Source: Sva-25 sp037385685 (lineage in GTDB: Bacteria; Pseudomonadota; Gammaproteobacteria; Chromatiales; Chromatiaceae). Taken from it: a stretch of DNA of 64,000 bases. Positions within the stretch are counted from its first letter, which is position 1. The number at the start of each line of letters is the position of its first letter. A model generated the notes under the pieces. That model was not told the origin of the DNA, made no database searches, and was given only the letters and a program-made list of their open reading frames with translations. Shown piece by piece: positions 44,588-54,038 of the stretch. Location of the stretch: assembly GCA_037385685.1 (NCBI GenBank), contig JARRMW010000002.1, positions 1 through 64,000 on the forward strand. Reading direction: 5' to 3'. Made by a program: the position numbers and the translations under genes.

Positions 44588-44633
44588 CGGAAAAATGCTG
44601 AAGGAGTCCCGCTCCCAGGGATTCCTTCAGCAT
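44588..44633 (-). terminator. Terminator of the dabBA operon, between convergent genes
   Basis: ATGCTGAAGGA (44595-44605) pairs with TCCTTCAGCAT (44623-44633), and inner TCCC with GGGA, giving a stem of about 15 bp. On the minus strand it is followed by TTTTTCC, as expected downstream of dabA. The other side has no T-run. Confidence 0.88.
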
Positions 44634-44647
44634 CAGTTACCGGACTG

Positions 44648-47272
44648 TTATTCAGCTTCCATGTCAGGCTCTGTCTTTTCCCACGAGGCACTGCCCTGCC
44701 GCCGGTAGACACTGCCATCGTCGGCAATACGAAAAAGGTGCAACCAGCCATTCTCCACGAGATGACGCACCAGTTCATGTCGTGCAATGATGTCGTCCAT
44801 CGCTGACTCGGGTGCTTCAATAAAGACAGAGAGCCGCAAGGGTTCGTGCATCCACCGCTTGCCATCGTGCAGGGACTGGATCGGAAGGCCGACACGCAGG
44901 TCGCCGCCATTGCCCTCCAGCACCCCGATAGCCCCACCAACGATGTTGTGCAGCACCTTGTTGCCGCTACCGAAGGTTTCGTTGTCCACAACCGAACCGT
45001 AGTACTGCATATTGATCCAGTTGGCCACAACCATCGGCGCAGTCATGATGAGCTCGAGAATCTTGAACCCCTCATCGCTCTCCCAGCAGTATTCGTGCAG
45101 GAATGCACGTCCACCCAGGTCACTCCCCGAAGTACGATCACGGGGTGCGGCAATGAAGGCAGCATTGTTCGCCAGAGCCCACTCCGGCCGAACCTGTGAC
45201 CAGTCAGTACTGCGACGCTGTACATCTGCCGCAACCGCGCGATCCGTCTGACCACCGGTTCCAAGCAGCGAAGCGCGCTGCATGCGGGTCAGATCCCCTG
45301 CCTGCTCGAGCCACTGGCGTAACTTGTCCAGGTCTTCTGCCAGTGTTTCTGGCACGAGGTCAGTGTCAAACAGGCGCACCTTGTCGGTTGTCGTGTCATG
45401 CAAGCCAGCCAGAAACCAGGTGTCCTCGGGAACCAGGATGCCACGTTCGCGCAGCCCATCACGTACCCGCGGCTCATTCAACAGCGCTGCAACGACACGG
45501 GCGCTTGCCTCGCCGGTCTGTCCGGCGCATGCACCACAGTCCAGTCCTGTAGCATGCGGGTTGTTCACCGTCGTGCTGCCATGTCCCGCAAGCAGTACAA
45601 GGCGTGCGAAATTCTCCGTCATCGTCATGGCACGCAGGATGCGCTCGGCATGATCGACCCGTTCTCCTTCCGGAATGCCCGAGTCAGCATGCTCCGGGCA
45701 GCAGGATGCCTGCGGTGTCATCTGCAGAACCGGGCCGATTCTTTCGGCAACCGGCTTGGTGAGCCCCTGTCTGGAAGGATCGGGTACGGGACGGCTCCAG
45801 CCGAAACTGTCACCGAGCAGCTTGCCGGCATACATCAGGCCGGCAGCCTCGACGAAGGAGAAGCACGAGGACGCGGAAAATTTGAACCCCTTCCATGCCT
45901 TGAAGAGGCCGAGGCGACGGCGTCGTTTCTCGGCCAATTGCACATTGGCAGCCGGATTCTTCAGGTCCTGCTCGCAAATTCGGTAGGCCGGGTTGAAGAT
46001 CACCGGTACATGGGAGCGGCCGGCGTCAGCCCCGAGAGGCACGTATTCGATGAAGATGCCGAAGAATCCGGCAAACCCCAGAGTCTGTGCGCCGGGCGCA
46101 ACGGTCTCGAGCGAGCGGCGAAAAACTTCAGAGCGCACGTCGATACAAAACGCAGCCTGGACTGCGGGCCGCTCTGCCCCTTGGGCAAGCATGCCTTTGC
46201 CGGACGCATGATGCGCTTGTGAAACGTTCAGCGATGCCATGACCGTGCGCTGAAAACCGATCTCCATGGCGTTCAGCATGATGCGGTCGATTTCCGCAGA
46301 GGCCTGGCGCTTGCGGGATGGTGCACGCATGCTCGCTGCAAGCATGTCGCGCCAGCGTGCAACGAGTGCCGGGGAGCGCTTCTCCTGGTAGAGCAGCAGA
46401 TCCCACATAACACGAATGGCCAGCAGGTCTACAATCGCGTCATTCTCGCCGCCAGCAAGTTCCGCCTGCCAACGCTGGAAACGCGCCCAGGCGGCCCAGC
46501 CACCGATGCTCAGCAGCGATGCATGCAGATAGCGCTCAACCGCTTCTTCCGGTATTTCCAGTTTCCTGACTGCCAGCGCAATAGCCTCACGCGGCTTCGC
46601 AGGCAGCGCGGCAAGGTCACGGCGAAAGTCTCCCAGCCCCATCATGGCCGGACTCATGTCGATCGATCCAGCCTTTCGCCAGGCATCGTAAAGTGAAAGA
46701 TCGCGCCACGGCAGGCTGATGACGGCCTGCCCGAGATCGAAGTAGGAGGCGCAGTGCAAGCTGATGCGCTCGGTGACAAAACTGCTCCACAAACCGCCTT
46801 CGACCCGCTCGAGAACTTCACTGACGGGCGCCATACCCATCTTCGGCTGTGGTGCGTCCATAGCCAACGTGCGTTCGATATCCTCTATATTCAGCTTGCT
46901 GCCACAGTGCCTGATCGCATCCCGGATATCGCGTCGACTGATTCGACCCGTCGCCAGTTGTTCGCGATAGTAAGTGCGCGGCATGTAAATGCCGTGTCCC
47001 AGGATTCGGGCCAGGGTATCCGATGCGTTCTGGAAACTCTTGTCACTCAGACCGAAAAACGGATTGACTGCGACAAAATGTTTCAGTGGCCATAGTGGCG
47101 CGATACGCGCGCAGGCTGCATCGATGTGGCTGTCGAGGTCGATATTATCCGCCGGAACAGCCCTGTCTCCGCATTCTCCCTTGATGGAGTGGACGGAGGC
47201 GCTGGTATGCTTTGCTTCTTTCAGCTTGGCATCGTCGGTATCTTTGAAATTAATCGCAGTATTCGTTGTCAT
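44648..47272 (-). CDS. dabA: DabA inorganic carbon transport subunit (DUF2309/UPF0753)
   Basis: 874 residues. DabA forms with DabB an energy-coupled pump that accumulates inorganic carbon as bicarbonate, using a carbonic anhydrase-like zinc site. The four expected ligands are present in the right spacing: Cys376 and Asp378 in FCIDVRSE, His564 in GHGSTTVNNPH and Cys579 in GLDCGAC. The N-terminus has WPLKHFVAVNPFFGLSDKSF, also typical. Its ATG overlaps the dabB stop by four bases. Presence indicates an autotroph or a CO2-requiring metabolism. Confidence 0.93.
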   Translation of the reverse strand: MTTNTAINFKDTDDAKLKEAKHTSASVHSIKGECGDRAVPADNIDLDSHIDAACARIAPLWPLKHFVAVNPFFGLSDKSFQNASDTLARILGHGIYMPRTYYREQLATGRISRRDIRDAIRHCGSKLNIEDIERTLAMDAPQPKMGMAPVSEVLERVEGGLWSSFVTERISLHCASYFDLGQAVISLPWRDLSLYDAWRKAGSIDMSPAMMGLGDFRRDLAALPAKPREAIALAVRKLEIPEEAVERYLHASLLSIGGWAAWARFQRWQAELAGGENDAIVDLLAIRVMWDLLLYQEKRSPALVARWRDMLAASMRAPSRKRQASAEIDRIMLNAMEIGFQRTVMASLNVSQAHHASGKGMLAQGAERPAVQAAFCIDVRSEVFRRSLETVAPGAQTLGFAGFFGIFIEYVPLGADAGRSHVPVIFNPAYRICEQDLKNPAANVQLAEKRRRRLGLFKAWKGFKFSASSCFSFVEAAGLMYAGKLLGDSFGWSRPVPDPSRQGLTKPVAERIGPVLQMTPQASCCPEHADSGIPEGERVDHAERILRAMTMTENFARLVLLAGHGSTTVNNPHATGLDCGACAGQTGEASARVVAALLNEPRVRDGLRERGILVPEDTWFLAGLHDTTTDKVRLFDTDLVPETLAEDLDKLRQWLEQAGDLTRMQRASLLGTGGQTDRAVAADVQRRSTDWSQVRPEWALANNAAFIAAPRDRTSGSDLGGRAFLHEYCWESDEGFKILELIMTAPMVVANWINMQYYGSVVDNETFGSGNKVLHNIVGGAIGVLEGNGGDLRVGLPIQSLHDGKRWMHEPLRLSVFIEAPESAMDDIIARHELVRHLVENGWLHLFRIADDGSVYRRQGSASWEKTEPDMEAE

Positions 47273-48891
47273 GACTGACCTCCATAGAGCTTAGCGGGTG
47301 CAGGCCACACGCGTTGCAGTACCCGGGTGATGTAGACGTCGATATACAGACCGTTGTAGAGATGGATATAAAGGGAATGCCGCGATGGCCAGCGTCCGGA
47401 TTTAAAGGCGTCTTGCAGCAACAGCAATCCTGCAAAGACGGCGATGATCAGAACGACCAGAGAGACCTGAAAGGCGCCCCCTGTATCAGTCACAGGCATG
47501 ACACTGCCGGCAAGGGCGAGTTCGAACGCATGATGCAGGGCAAAATAAGCTGTGCATACCACAGCCGCCAGCCCCGTCGCACGCATCAGGAAGGCCATAC
47601 CGCTATCCAGCGTCGTTGCCTGCAATAGCAACTGTGTCATGGCAATAGCAACGATGGCACCAACAGCGATCAATGCAGGCTGCCCCGCCAGGCTGACGCC
47701 GAAAAGTGCTCCAACGCCTGCAGTCATCAGGACGGCGATAACAAGGGCGAGGCCCCGCCGCCCGTGATCGGACTGGTTCGACGGGTAACTGACAGCCGGG
47801 GCGCGGAAAGTATCAACAGCGCTTCCTGACGCCAGAAAGGCATGGGCCTTGTAGAGAGAGTGCGCAACGAGGTGCAGCATTGCGAGGCTGTAGAGGCCCA
47901 GACCGGTTTCAAGCAGCATGAAACCCATCTGCGCTGTCGTCGACCAGGCGAGCGAAACCTTGACGCTGGTTTGCGTCAGCATCACCAGCGACGCAAGGGC
48001 CAGGGTGGTCAGGCCGATGAGCGCCAGCAAGCCCAGTGCCGTGGGCGATTGTGATACGACAGGACTCATGCGTATGACAAGGAAAGCCCCGGCGTTTACG
48101 ATACCCGCATGCAAAAGCGCTGAAACCGGCGTAGGCGCTTCCATTACCTGGATCAGCCAGCCATGGAACGGGAACTGCGCTGACTTGAGCGCGGCACTGA
48201 TCACGACAAGGACCGCCGCCCAGTGCAGTGTTGCGGGAAGTGGCCCGTCCATCGCCGACAGTTTCAGAAACATCTGCTCGAACTCCAGCGTGTTGAGCGT
48301 GGAGCCGATCAGAAAGATGGCAACGAGCAGGGAGGCATCACCGATACGACTGGCGACGAACTTCTTGTGCGCCGCGAGGACTGCCGCCGGACGCTCCCGG
48401 TAGAAGACCAGCAGCTGGTGCAGGCAGAGACTGGTGGCGATCCACGCAAGCGAGAACATCAGCAGATTGCCCGATACAATGAGGAACAGGATCGCAGCCA
48501 ACGTCAGGCTGAGCCACTTGTGGAACTGTCCCTGCCGGGCCTCGCCGTCCAGGTAGTTACGCGAGTAGCGTGACACGATGGCGCCCACGAAGGATACAAG
48601 CAGCAGCATGATGACTGTCACACTGTTGGTGTAGGTCCCGATGGTAAAGGAGCCGATGTCGCCCGGGAGCGCGATTGATGCCACTGCCCAGGAACGCGCA
48701 GTCTCGAACGGGAATAGCATGGCTGCCAGAAGAGCGCAGCCAAAAGCCAGCCAGGCGACTGCTCCGTTCATTCGCGCCATGGTTCCCGGAAAAGCATTGG
48801 CCCATGTTCGAGGCACCAACCCCACCGCAAGAAACAATAGCGGCGCGGCCATGACCAGTACCGGAATCACAAGATCAGCTGAGAATTGCAT
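47269..48891 (-). CDS. dabB: DabB cation-conducting membrane subunit (NuoL-like)
   Basis: 540 residues, about 14 to 16 membrane helices of the proton-conducting complex I/Mrp subunit type: SRYSRNYLDGEARQGQFHKW, FPFHGWLIQVMEAPTPVSAL LHAG, and TLALASLVMLTQTSVKVSLA WST. The C-terminus ends in a LYNGLYIDVYITRVLQRVW segment typical of the NuoL-like partners of DUF2309 proteins. It couples ion flow to bicarbonate formation by DabA. First gene of dabBA and divergent from the LysR gene. Confidence 0.92.
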   Translation of the reverse strand: MQFSADLVIPVLVMAAPLLFLAVGLVPRTWANAFPGTMARMNGAVAWLAFGCALLAAMLFPFETARSWAVASIALPGDIGSFTIGTYTNSVTVIMLLLVSFVGAIVSRYSRNYLDGEARQGQFHKWLSLTLAAILFLIVSGNLLMFSLAWIATSLCLHQLLVFYRERPAAVLAAHKKFVASRIGDASLLVAIFLIGSTLNTLEFEQMFLKLSAMDGPLPATLHWAAVLVVISAALKSAQFPFHGWLIQVMEAPTPVSALLHAGIVNAGAFLVIRMSPVVSQSPTALGLLALIGLTTLALASLVMLTQTSVKVSLAWSTTAQMGFMLLETGLGLYSLAMLHLVAHSLYKAHAFLASGSAVDTFRAPAVSYPSNQSDHGRRGLALVIAVLMTAGVGALFGVSLAGQPALIAVGAIVAIAMTQLLLQATTLDSGMAFLMRATGLAAVVCTAYFALHHAFELALAGSVMPVTDTGGAFQVSLVVLIIAVFAGLLLLQDAFKSGRWPSRHSLYIHLYNGLYIDVYITRVLQRVWPAPAKLYGGQS

Positions 48892-49118
48892 CGTTGCCTC
48901 CTGTCAGTGCTTTGCGCGGCAGGTACATTCCGGCACTCACCTGCCGGCAATATTGTCGAGACATCTGTTGCGACCTCTCTCGCTCTCCAGGCATGGCATG
49001 GAGCGGTTCGTCACTGTTTCTGCACATCTCACATTTCCTCTCAAATTTGAAAATCCCGTGGCATTTGTTCTATTCGCGGGATGACCATGGGGAGTGAGTC
49101 TATGGAAACGACGATATG

Positions 49119-49146
49119 ATTAATAATGAATAGTTTTCATATTAAT
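49119..49146. promoter_or_regulatory. Candidate LysR operator between dabB and lysR
   Basis: ATTAATAATGAA (49119-49130) and TTCATATTAAT (49136-49146) form an imperfect inverted repeat in the 297-base divergent region, close to the regulator's start. An AT-rich dyad with outer ATTA/TAAT halves is what CbbR-type regulators bind. No footprint exists; position and symmetry are the only support. Confidence 0.5.
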
Positions 49147-49187
49147 GATAGCCTTTTGGCTATATATATAGAGTATTGGAGACAGCC

Positions 49188-50096
49188 ATGATGCGAGTGA
49201 CACTGCGCCAGTTGCGCACTTTCGAGGCGGTAGCGCGGCTGAAAAGCTTTTCCGGTGCCGCAGAGGAGATGCATGTGAGCCAGCCCACCGTCTCCAAGCA
49301 GATCAAGTCGCTGCACGAAGCAATAGGCTTGCCGTTACTGGAACAGATCGGAAAGAAAGTCTTCCTGACAGACGCGGGCAACGAACTCTACGCCACTTGC
49401 GCAGAATGGCTGAACACATGGGGCCGGTTCGAACAGACTATCGCCGACCTCAAGGGCATGAAACAGGGCAAGCTGAAAATTGCCGCGGTCACCACGACCA
49501 AGTATTTCATGCCGCGTCTCCTGGGGCCTTTCTGCGCACAATATCCGGGTATCGACATCAGCCTCGAGGTGCTCAACCGTGACAGGCTGCTGGAGCGCAT
49601 GGCACGTAACGAGGACGACCTCTACATCATGGGGGTGCCACCGGAGGGCATGGATGTTGATGCAGAACCCTTCCTCGATAATCCGCTGGTGGTTCTGGCC
49701 CCGGCTTCGCATCCACTTGCACAACGCAAGCGCATTCCGTTCAAGGCTCTTGGAAATGAGACCTTTCTGATGCGCGAACGTGGTTCAGGTACACGCATGA
49801 CCATCGAACGACTCTTCGCAGAGCGCAACACGCCACTCAATGTCAAGATGGAACTCGGCAGCAACGAGGCCATCAAGCAAGCGATCGCCGGAGGACTGGG
49901 GTTGGCCGTTTTATCGCAGAGTACTTTGAGCCTGGAGCCGATGCGCAGTGAGCTGACCATCCTGGATGTGCAGGGTTTCCCTCTCATGCGCGCCTGGTAC
50001 ATGGTCCGCCCCAAGGGCAAGCCGTCATCAGTCGTGGTACAGACCTTCAGGGAGTTTCTGCGCGAACACGTTGAATTGCTGGTACCACGCCTGTAG
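49188..50096 (+). CDS. LysR family regulator, CbbR-like
   Basis: 302 residues. N-terminal winged helix: LRQLRTFEAVARLKSFSGAA and VSQPTVSKQIKSLHEAIGLP LLEQ. The effector domain has LKIAAVTTTKYFMPRLLGPF, RNEDDLYIMGVPP and ERGSGTRMTIERLF, as in CbbR and CmpR, which sense carbon status. ATG at 49188 is chosen over TTG at 49176 because TTGGAG is then its SD. Divergent from dabBA, it very probably controls that operon. Confidence 0.9.
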   Translation: MMRVTLRQLRTFEAVARLKSFSGAAEEMHVSQPTVSKQIKSLHEAIGLPLLEQIGKKVFLTDAGNELYATCAEWLNTWGRFEQTIADLKGMKQGKLKIAAVTTTKYFMPRLLGPFCAQYPGIDISLEVLNRDRLLERMARNEDDLYIMGVPPEGMDVDAEPFLDNPLVVLAPASHPLAQRKRIPFKALGNETFLMRERGSGTRMTIERLFAERNTPLNVKMELGSNEAIKQAIAGGLGLAVLSQSTLSLEPMRSELTILDVQGFPLMRAWYMVRPKGKPSSVVVQTFREFLREHVELLVPRL

Positions 50097-50253
50097 ATAA
50101 ACCGGGTAAGACCACAGTTTTCTCGCTTGATCTGGTTGAAAATCGAGGTTTATCCCTGATGACCTGAGTCATTATTCAACAGAAACACCCCCCGACACCT
50201 ACACTGGGTAGAGAAGTTGCATCCCGCGACTTGTATTACGATAAGTGAATCTC

Positions 50254-51198
50254 ATGCCCAAAGTCGCCATCATCCAGGAATCACCCGTGTTGCTCGATCG
50301 CAGCAAGACGATTCAAAAAGCCGTCCAGCTCATTGAGCAAGCGGTGTCCGCCAATGCCGAATTAATAGTGTTTCCGGAAGCCTACATATCCGGCTATCCG
50401 GCCTGGATATGGCGTCTTCGACCGGGTAGTGACTGGGGCATAAACGAATCGCTCCATGTCCGTTTACTTGAGAGTGCCGTCAATATCGATGCTGGTGATC
50501 TCGAACCGATCTGCGATATTGCCAGAAAAACGAAGGTCACTGTGGTCTGTGGAATGAACGAACGTGACAACGTACTCAGCAAGGCCACGCTATACAACAC
50601 AGCTGTGATCATCGGACCGGAGGGTGACATTCTCAATCGCCATCGCAAGATCATGCCGACAAATCCCGAACGCATGGTGTGGGGTTTCGGTGACGGGTCC
50701 GGATTACGCGTCGTTCAGACACCGGCTGGAAGAGTCGGGACTCTTATCTGCTGGGAAAACTACATGCCACTGGCACGGTACACCCTCTATTCACAGGGCA
50801 TCGAGATCTACATAGCGCCAACATACGATAGCGGTGACGGCTGGATTGGGACTATGCAACACATTGCCAGAGAAGGACGTTGCTGGGTGATCTGTAGCGG
50901 GGTCGCACTCACCAATAGCGACATCCCCTCCGACTTCCCGGAAAGGGATACCCTCTACCCTGCCACGGAGACATGGATTAATCCGGGTGACTCTGCCGTG
51001 ATCGCACCTGGTGGAGAGATCGTAGACGGCCCGATGCATCAGGAAAAAGGCATTCTCTACGCGGAGATTGATACAGAACGCGCCAGCATTGCCAAACGCG
51101 ATCTCGATATCACAGGCCACTATTCGAGACCGGATCTGTTTACCCTCGATGTCGATACGCGACCTCAAAGCCCGATCAGTTATCCATGGAAAAAATAA
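50254..51198 (+). CDS. Nitrilase-type carbon-nitrogen hydrolase
   Basis: 314 residues. Catalytic triad: Glu42 (FPEAYISGYP), Lys132 (HRKIMPTNPE) and Cys166 (LICWENYMP). The CWENYMP sequence and FPEAYISGYPAWIWRLRPGS point to true nitrilases rather than amidases; aliphatic or aromatic nitrile or cyanide-related substrates are possible. I chose the ATG at 50254 over a GTG at 50245. It follows the LysR gene by 157 bases and precedes repeat L, which can terminate it. Confidence 0.9.
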   Translation: MPKVAIIQESPVLLDRSKTIQKAVQLIEQAVSANAELIVFPEAYISGYPAWIWRLRPGSDWGINESLHVRLLESAVNIDAGDLEPICDIARKTKVTVVCGMNERDNVLSKATLYNTAVIIGPEGDILNRHRKIMPTNPERMVWGFGDGSGLRVVQTPAGRVGTLICWENYMPLARYTLYSQGIEIYIAPTYDSGDGWIGTMQHIAREGRCWVICSGVALTNSDIPSDFPERDTLYPATETWINPGDSAVIAPGGEIVDGPMHQEKGILYAEIDTERASIAKRDLDITGHYSRPDLFTLDVDTRPQSPISYPWKK

Positions 51199-51379
51199 CT
51201 GCCGGATCTCAGCATGTACTGAAGCAGCTGTTAACAATCTCCTGTGAATTGAACTGCCCCGATCGATTGACCCAATCCGTTTTTAGCTGTTAGCGATTTT
51301 AAACTTCATCATCACTATGGATAATGCAGTTGATAAATGATCTGCCAGTATTCAATTATCGTTACCACTGGCTGGATTA

Positions 51380-51475
51380 TCCTTTGGTACCTGCCCCATG
51401 TCCCTGACGGCCACCGCATATCTCAACATCGAGAACTACGGTTCACGAGAAACCATCGGCCGTTTTCTTTTTCAA
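51380..51475 (+). repeat. Dispersed repeat, copy L, acting as terminator
   Basis: TCCTTTGGTACCTGCCCCAT and GTCCCTGACGGCCACCGCATA (51380-51420 region) keep the acceptor-like part but have lost T-stem pairing. The terminator at 51433-51468 pairs ACGGTT with GGCCGT and is followed by TTTTCTTTTTC. ACGGCC upstream is complementary to GGCCGT. No clear second hairpin. Confidence 0.72.
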
Positions 51476-51758
51476 AGCATCATCTGTAAGGCCCGGCATG
51501 TGTGTGTATACTTTTTGCGATCGCGAGAAGTCCCTTGTATTGCGGCTCGACACCGGCTTCGATTTCTTTTTTACTGACATACTGGAACCGGCTTGCTATT
51601 CACTCCGCAATCGGGAGGATGTCCATCATCTTCTGCTTCAGGATATCGAGGGAAGCAGCGGTTTTTTCAGGTCATGTATTACAAGCGACCATGCCATGAT
51701 TCTTTCGCCTCGTTTCTCAACTGCAACTAACAATGAAAGTCACGGGAGCTAGATTGCA
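51476..51758 (+). other. Intergenic region upstream of acr3
   Basis: An 84-codon frame (51498-51752) ends 6 bases before the acr3 ATG, but has no SD, no recognisable domain and an odd composition; I do not call it a gene. I see no ArsR-type operator. Confidence 0.35.
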
Positions 51759-52850
51759 ATGAGCGCACAATGCGAAATCACCGCCAGGCAAGCGAGCGGT
51801 CAGCCAATCAGTTTTTTCGAAAAATACCTGACGCTCTGGGTGGGACTCTGCATTCTCGTCGGTATCACCCTCGGGCATTTATTTCCGGGGCTTTTCCAGT
51901 CGATCGGAAAACTCGAGCTGGCCCGGGTCAACCTGCCTGTCGCCGTGCTGATCTGGCTGATGATCATCCCCATGCTCCTCAAGGTCGACTTCACGGCTCT
52001 GCATCAATTGAAGGCGCATGTCAAAGGGATAGGCGTGACCTTGTTTATCAACTGGGCCGTCAAGCCATTTTCAATGGCTCTGCTGGCATGGCTCTTTATT
52101 CGTGTGATCTTTGCTCCTTACCTGCCCGCCGATCAGCATGATAGCTATATTGCAGGCCTGATCATCCTCGCTGCTGCACCATGTACTGCGATGGTTTTTG
52201 TCTGGAGCAGGCTGTCCGGCGGAGAACCGAATTTCACACTGAGCCAGGTGGCTTTGAACGATGTCATCATGGTGTTTGCCTTTGCACCGATTGTCGGTTT
52301 GCTACTGGGACTCTCAGCGATCACAGTGCCCTGGGAGACACTGCTGCTATCCGTCTTTCTCTATATCGTCATCCCCGTTATTTTTGCGCAGTTGTGGCGC
52401 CGAGCGCTTCTGAAGCATCAAGATGGGGAGGCAGCACTGGAACGTGTCCTCGCCCGTTTGCATCCTGTTTCACTGGTTGCGTTGCTGGCGACTCTTGTAT
52501 TGCTGTTCGGGTTCCAGGGGGAACAAATTCTCGGGCAACCACTGATCATCCTGATGCTGGCCATTCCGATCCTGATACAGGTCTATTTCAATTCCGGCCT
52601 GGCCTACCTGCTCAATCGCAAATTCGGTGTCGCACACTGCATTGCCGCTCCGTCAGCATTGATCGGCGCAAGTAACTTCTTCGAACTCGCCGTAGCAACT
52701 GCGATTGTTCTTTTCGGGTTTGATTCTGGTGCGGCTCTGGCCACAGTGGTTGGGGTTCTTGTCGAAGTGCCGGTGATGCTCTCGGTAGTCCGGATCGTGA
52801 ACCGCACACGAGACTGGTATGAAGAGGGTTCCCCGGAAAAGACTGACTGA
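51759..52850 (+). CDS. acr3: Arsenite efflux permease, ACR3 family
   Basis: 363 residues, ten membrane helices. ACR3 signatures: FFEKYLTLWVGLCILVGITL, NLPVAVLIWLMIIPMLLKVD, IILAAAPCTAMVFVWSRLSG (with the essential Cys), VALNDVIMVFAFAPIVGLLL, and SALIGASNFFELAVATAIVL FG. It exports As(III), and Sb(III) in some members, using the proton motive force. No arsR or arsC adjoins it. Together with the ArsP-type operon at 6893 the window has two separate arsenic-efflux-type systems. Confidence 0.93.
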   Translation: MSAQCEITARQASGQPISFFEKYLTLWVGLCILVGITLGHLFPGLFQSIGKLELARVNLPVAVLIWLMIIPMLLKVDFTALHQLKAHVKGIGVTLFINWAVKPFSMALLAWLFIRVIFAPYLPADQHDSYIAGLIILAAAPCTAMVFVWSRLSGGEPNFTLSQVALNDVIMVFAFAPIVGLLLGLSAITVPWETLLLSVFLYIVIPVIFAQLWRRALLKHQDGEAALERVLARLHPVSLVALLATLVLLFGFQGEQILGQPLIILMLAIPILIQVYFNSGLAYLLNRKFGVAHCIAAPSALIGASNFFELAVATAIVLFGFDSGAALATVVGVLVEVPVMLSVVRIVNRTRDWYEEGSPEKTD

Positions 52851-53040
52851 TGATGGTATCGACAAGCATATTGCGAGGCCTGTCGTAGCTCCATAAAACA
52901 CTAGTTCATGTGTTGAGCGAATTTCGTCAAAGAGCGTTGATGTTCATGACGCGTTGTAACTGCGCGGCCAGGTTAAGCAACTCATCGCATCGTTTGCAGC
53001 TCATCCCTGATGGCCTGCCGACTAGCGTCCGGAATCGCTC

Positions 53041-53685
53041 TCAGGTGACGGTGGGACGTATGGAGACGACCTTTTTATCGATCAGATTCGAGAACAATTC
53101 CAGACGATGCGAGACAGTAGGCGACTCAAGAAGTCGTTGCTTGCTATCGATATCGAGATTCAGGACCAGAACAAGGTTATTCACCACCTGTTCGATAGGC
53201 AACTTGTCCAGTATTTCCCAGTCTACCTGCATGTTATTTCGATCGAAGTAGTCTCGAAGATTCGCTTTAAATCCTTCAACCACCTCTGGTTCGACGGCTT
53301 CTGTGTCGTAATCGTTTTCGAAATCACTCCAGTCAACCCTGGCAACGGTATAGCCGTCCTGATGGGGAATCTCCTCGACGATTGTGTATCGGCACACTCC
53401 CGTCAACATGATGTTGAGTCGTCCGTCCTTTCTCTCTCTGTATTGTCTGATCCTGCCTGCACAGCCCGTTTGATAGATCCTCTGTTCCGGGTTGTTGCGC
53501 CGGGGTTGCACCATGCCGATCAACTGGTCAGCTTTGAGTGCGCCCAAAAACAGCGCCAGATCAGCAGCCTCCGAGAGTTCGAGGGGGAGTTCACCGCCAG
53601 GGAGCAAAGCATTTTCCAGAATATAGATGGGGAGTTGCTCAGGCAACTCGTCAAATGTCTGAATTAAAGGGTATCTGGGTTTCAT
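53041..53685 (-). CDS. LON substrate-binding domain protein
   Basis: 214 residues forming a stand-alone Lon N-terminal (LON, PUA-like) domain: LPEQLPIYILENALLPGGEL PLELSE near the start, then GCAGRIRQYRERKDGRLNIM LTGVCRY and the helical KLPIEQVVNNLVLVLNLDI part. No ATPase or protease follows. Such proteins are common in proteobacteria; function unknown. Single gene. Confidence 0.9.
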   Translation of the reverse strand: MKPRYPLIQTFDELPEQLPIYILENALLPGGELPLELSEAADLALFLGALKADQLIGMVQPRRNNPEQRIYQTGCAGRIRQYRERKDGRLNIMLTGVCRYTIVEEIPHQDGYTVARVDWSDFENDYDTEAVEPEVVEGFKANLRDYFDRNNMQVDWEILDKLPIEQVVNNLVLVLNLDIDSKQRLLESPTVSHRLELFSNLIDKKVVSIRPTVT

Positions 53686-54038
53686 AACTATGTGTCTATG
53701 GAAGCTATCTGCATATTACGTCGTGATGCAGCGAAAAGTTCCACACATCACTGTTCAAAAGGTCATTGAGCATAGAGGAATAGGCAACATCGGGGCAATA
53801 TGCGGAACGATTGCAGCGTGAAATGCGGAAATTTTCCATAAATTCTCTTTGCTGAACTGCAGCTGACCGACATTCGCCGAATTTCCAGCTGCCAGGTATT
53901 TCAGATTTCGAAACCCTCCCCACTGCCTAATCCAGGCTGGTACTCTCTCGACGAGGAAAAGGGGAAATATCCCTGTACTATGGTTATGAAAATGTACTGG
54001 AAGAGCCTGACTGCCTGAGCAACGGCGAAGCTATTTCC
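53686..54038. other. Divergent intergenic region
   Basis: 353 bases between the LON-domain gene and the secreted metalloprotease-like gene. A 72-codon frame on the minus strand has no coding signature. GAAACCCTCCCCACTGCCTA near 53912 is weakly like the second repeat family. No operator recognised. Confidence 0.35.

Noticed and set aside
45398..46222. 274-codon + frame antisense to dabA
   Set aside because: dabA has all zinc ligands and full family length, so this is a shadow.
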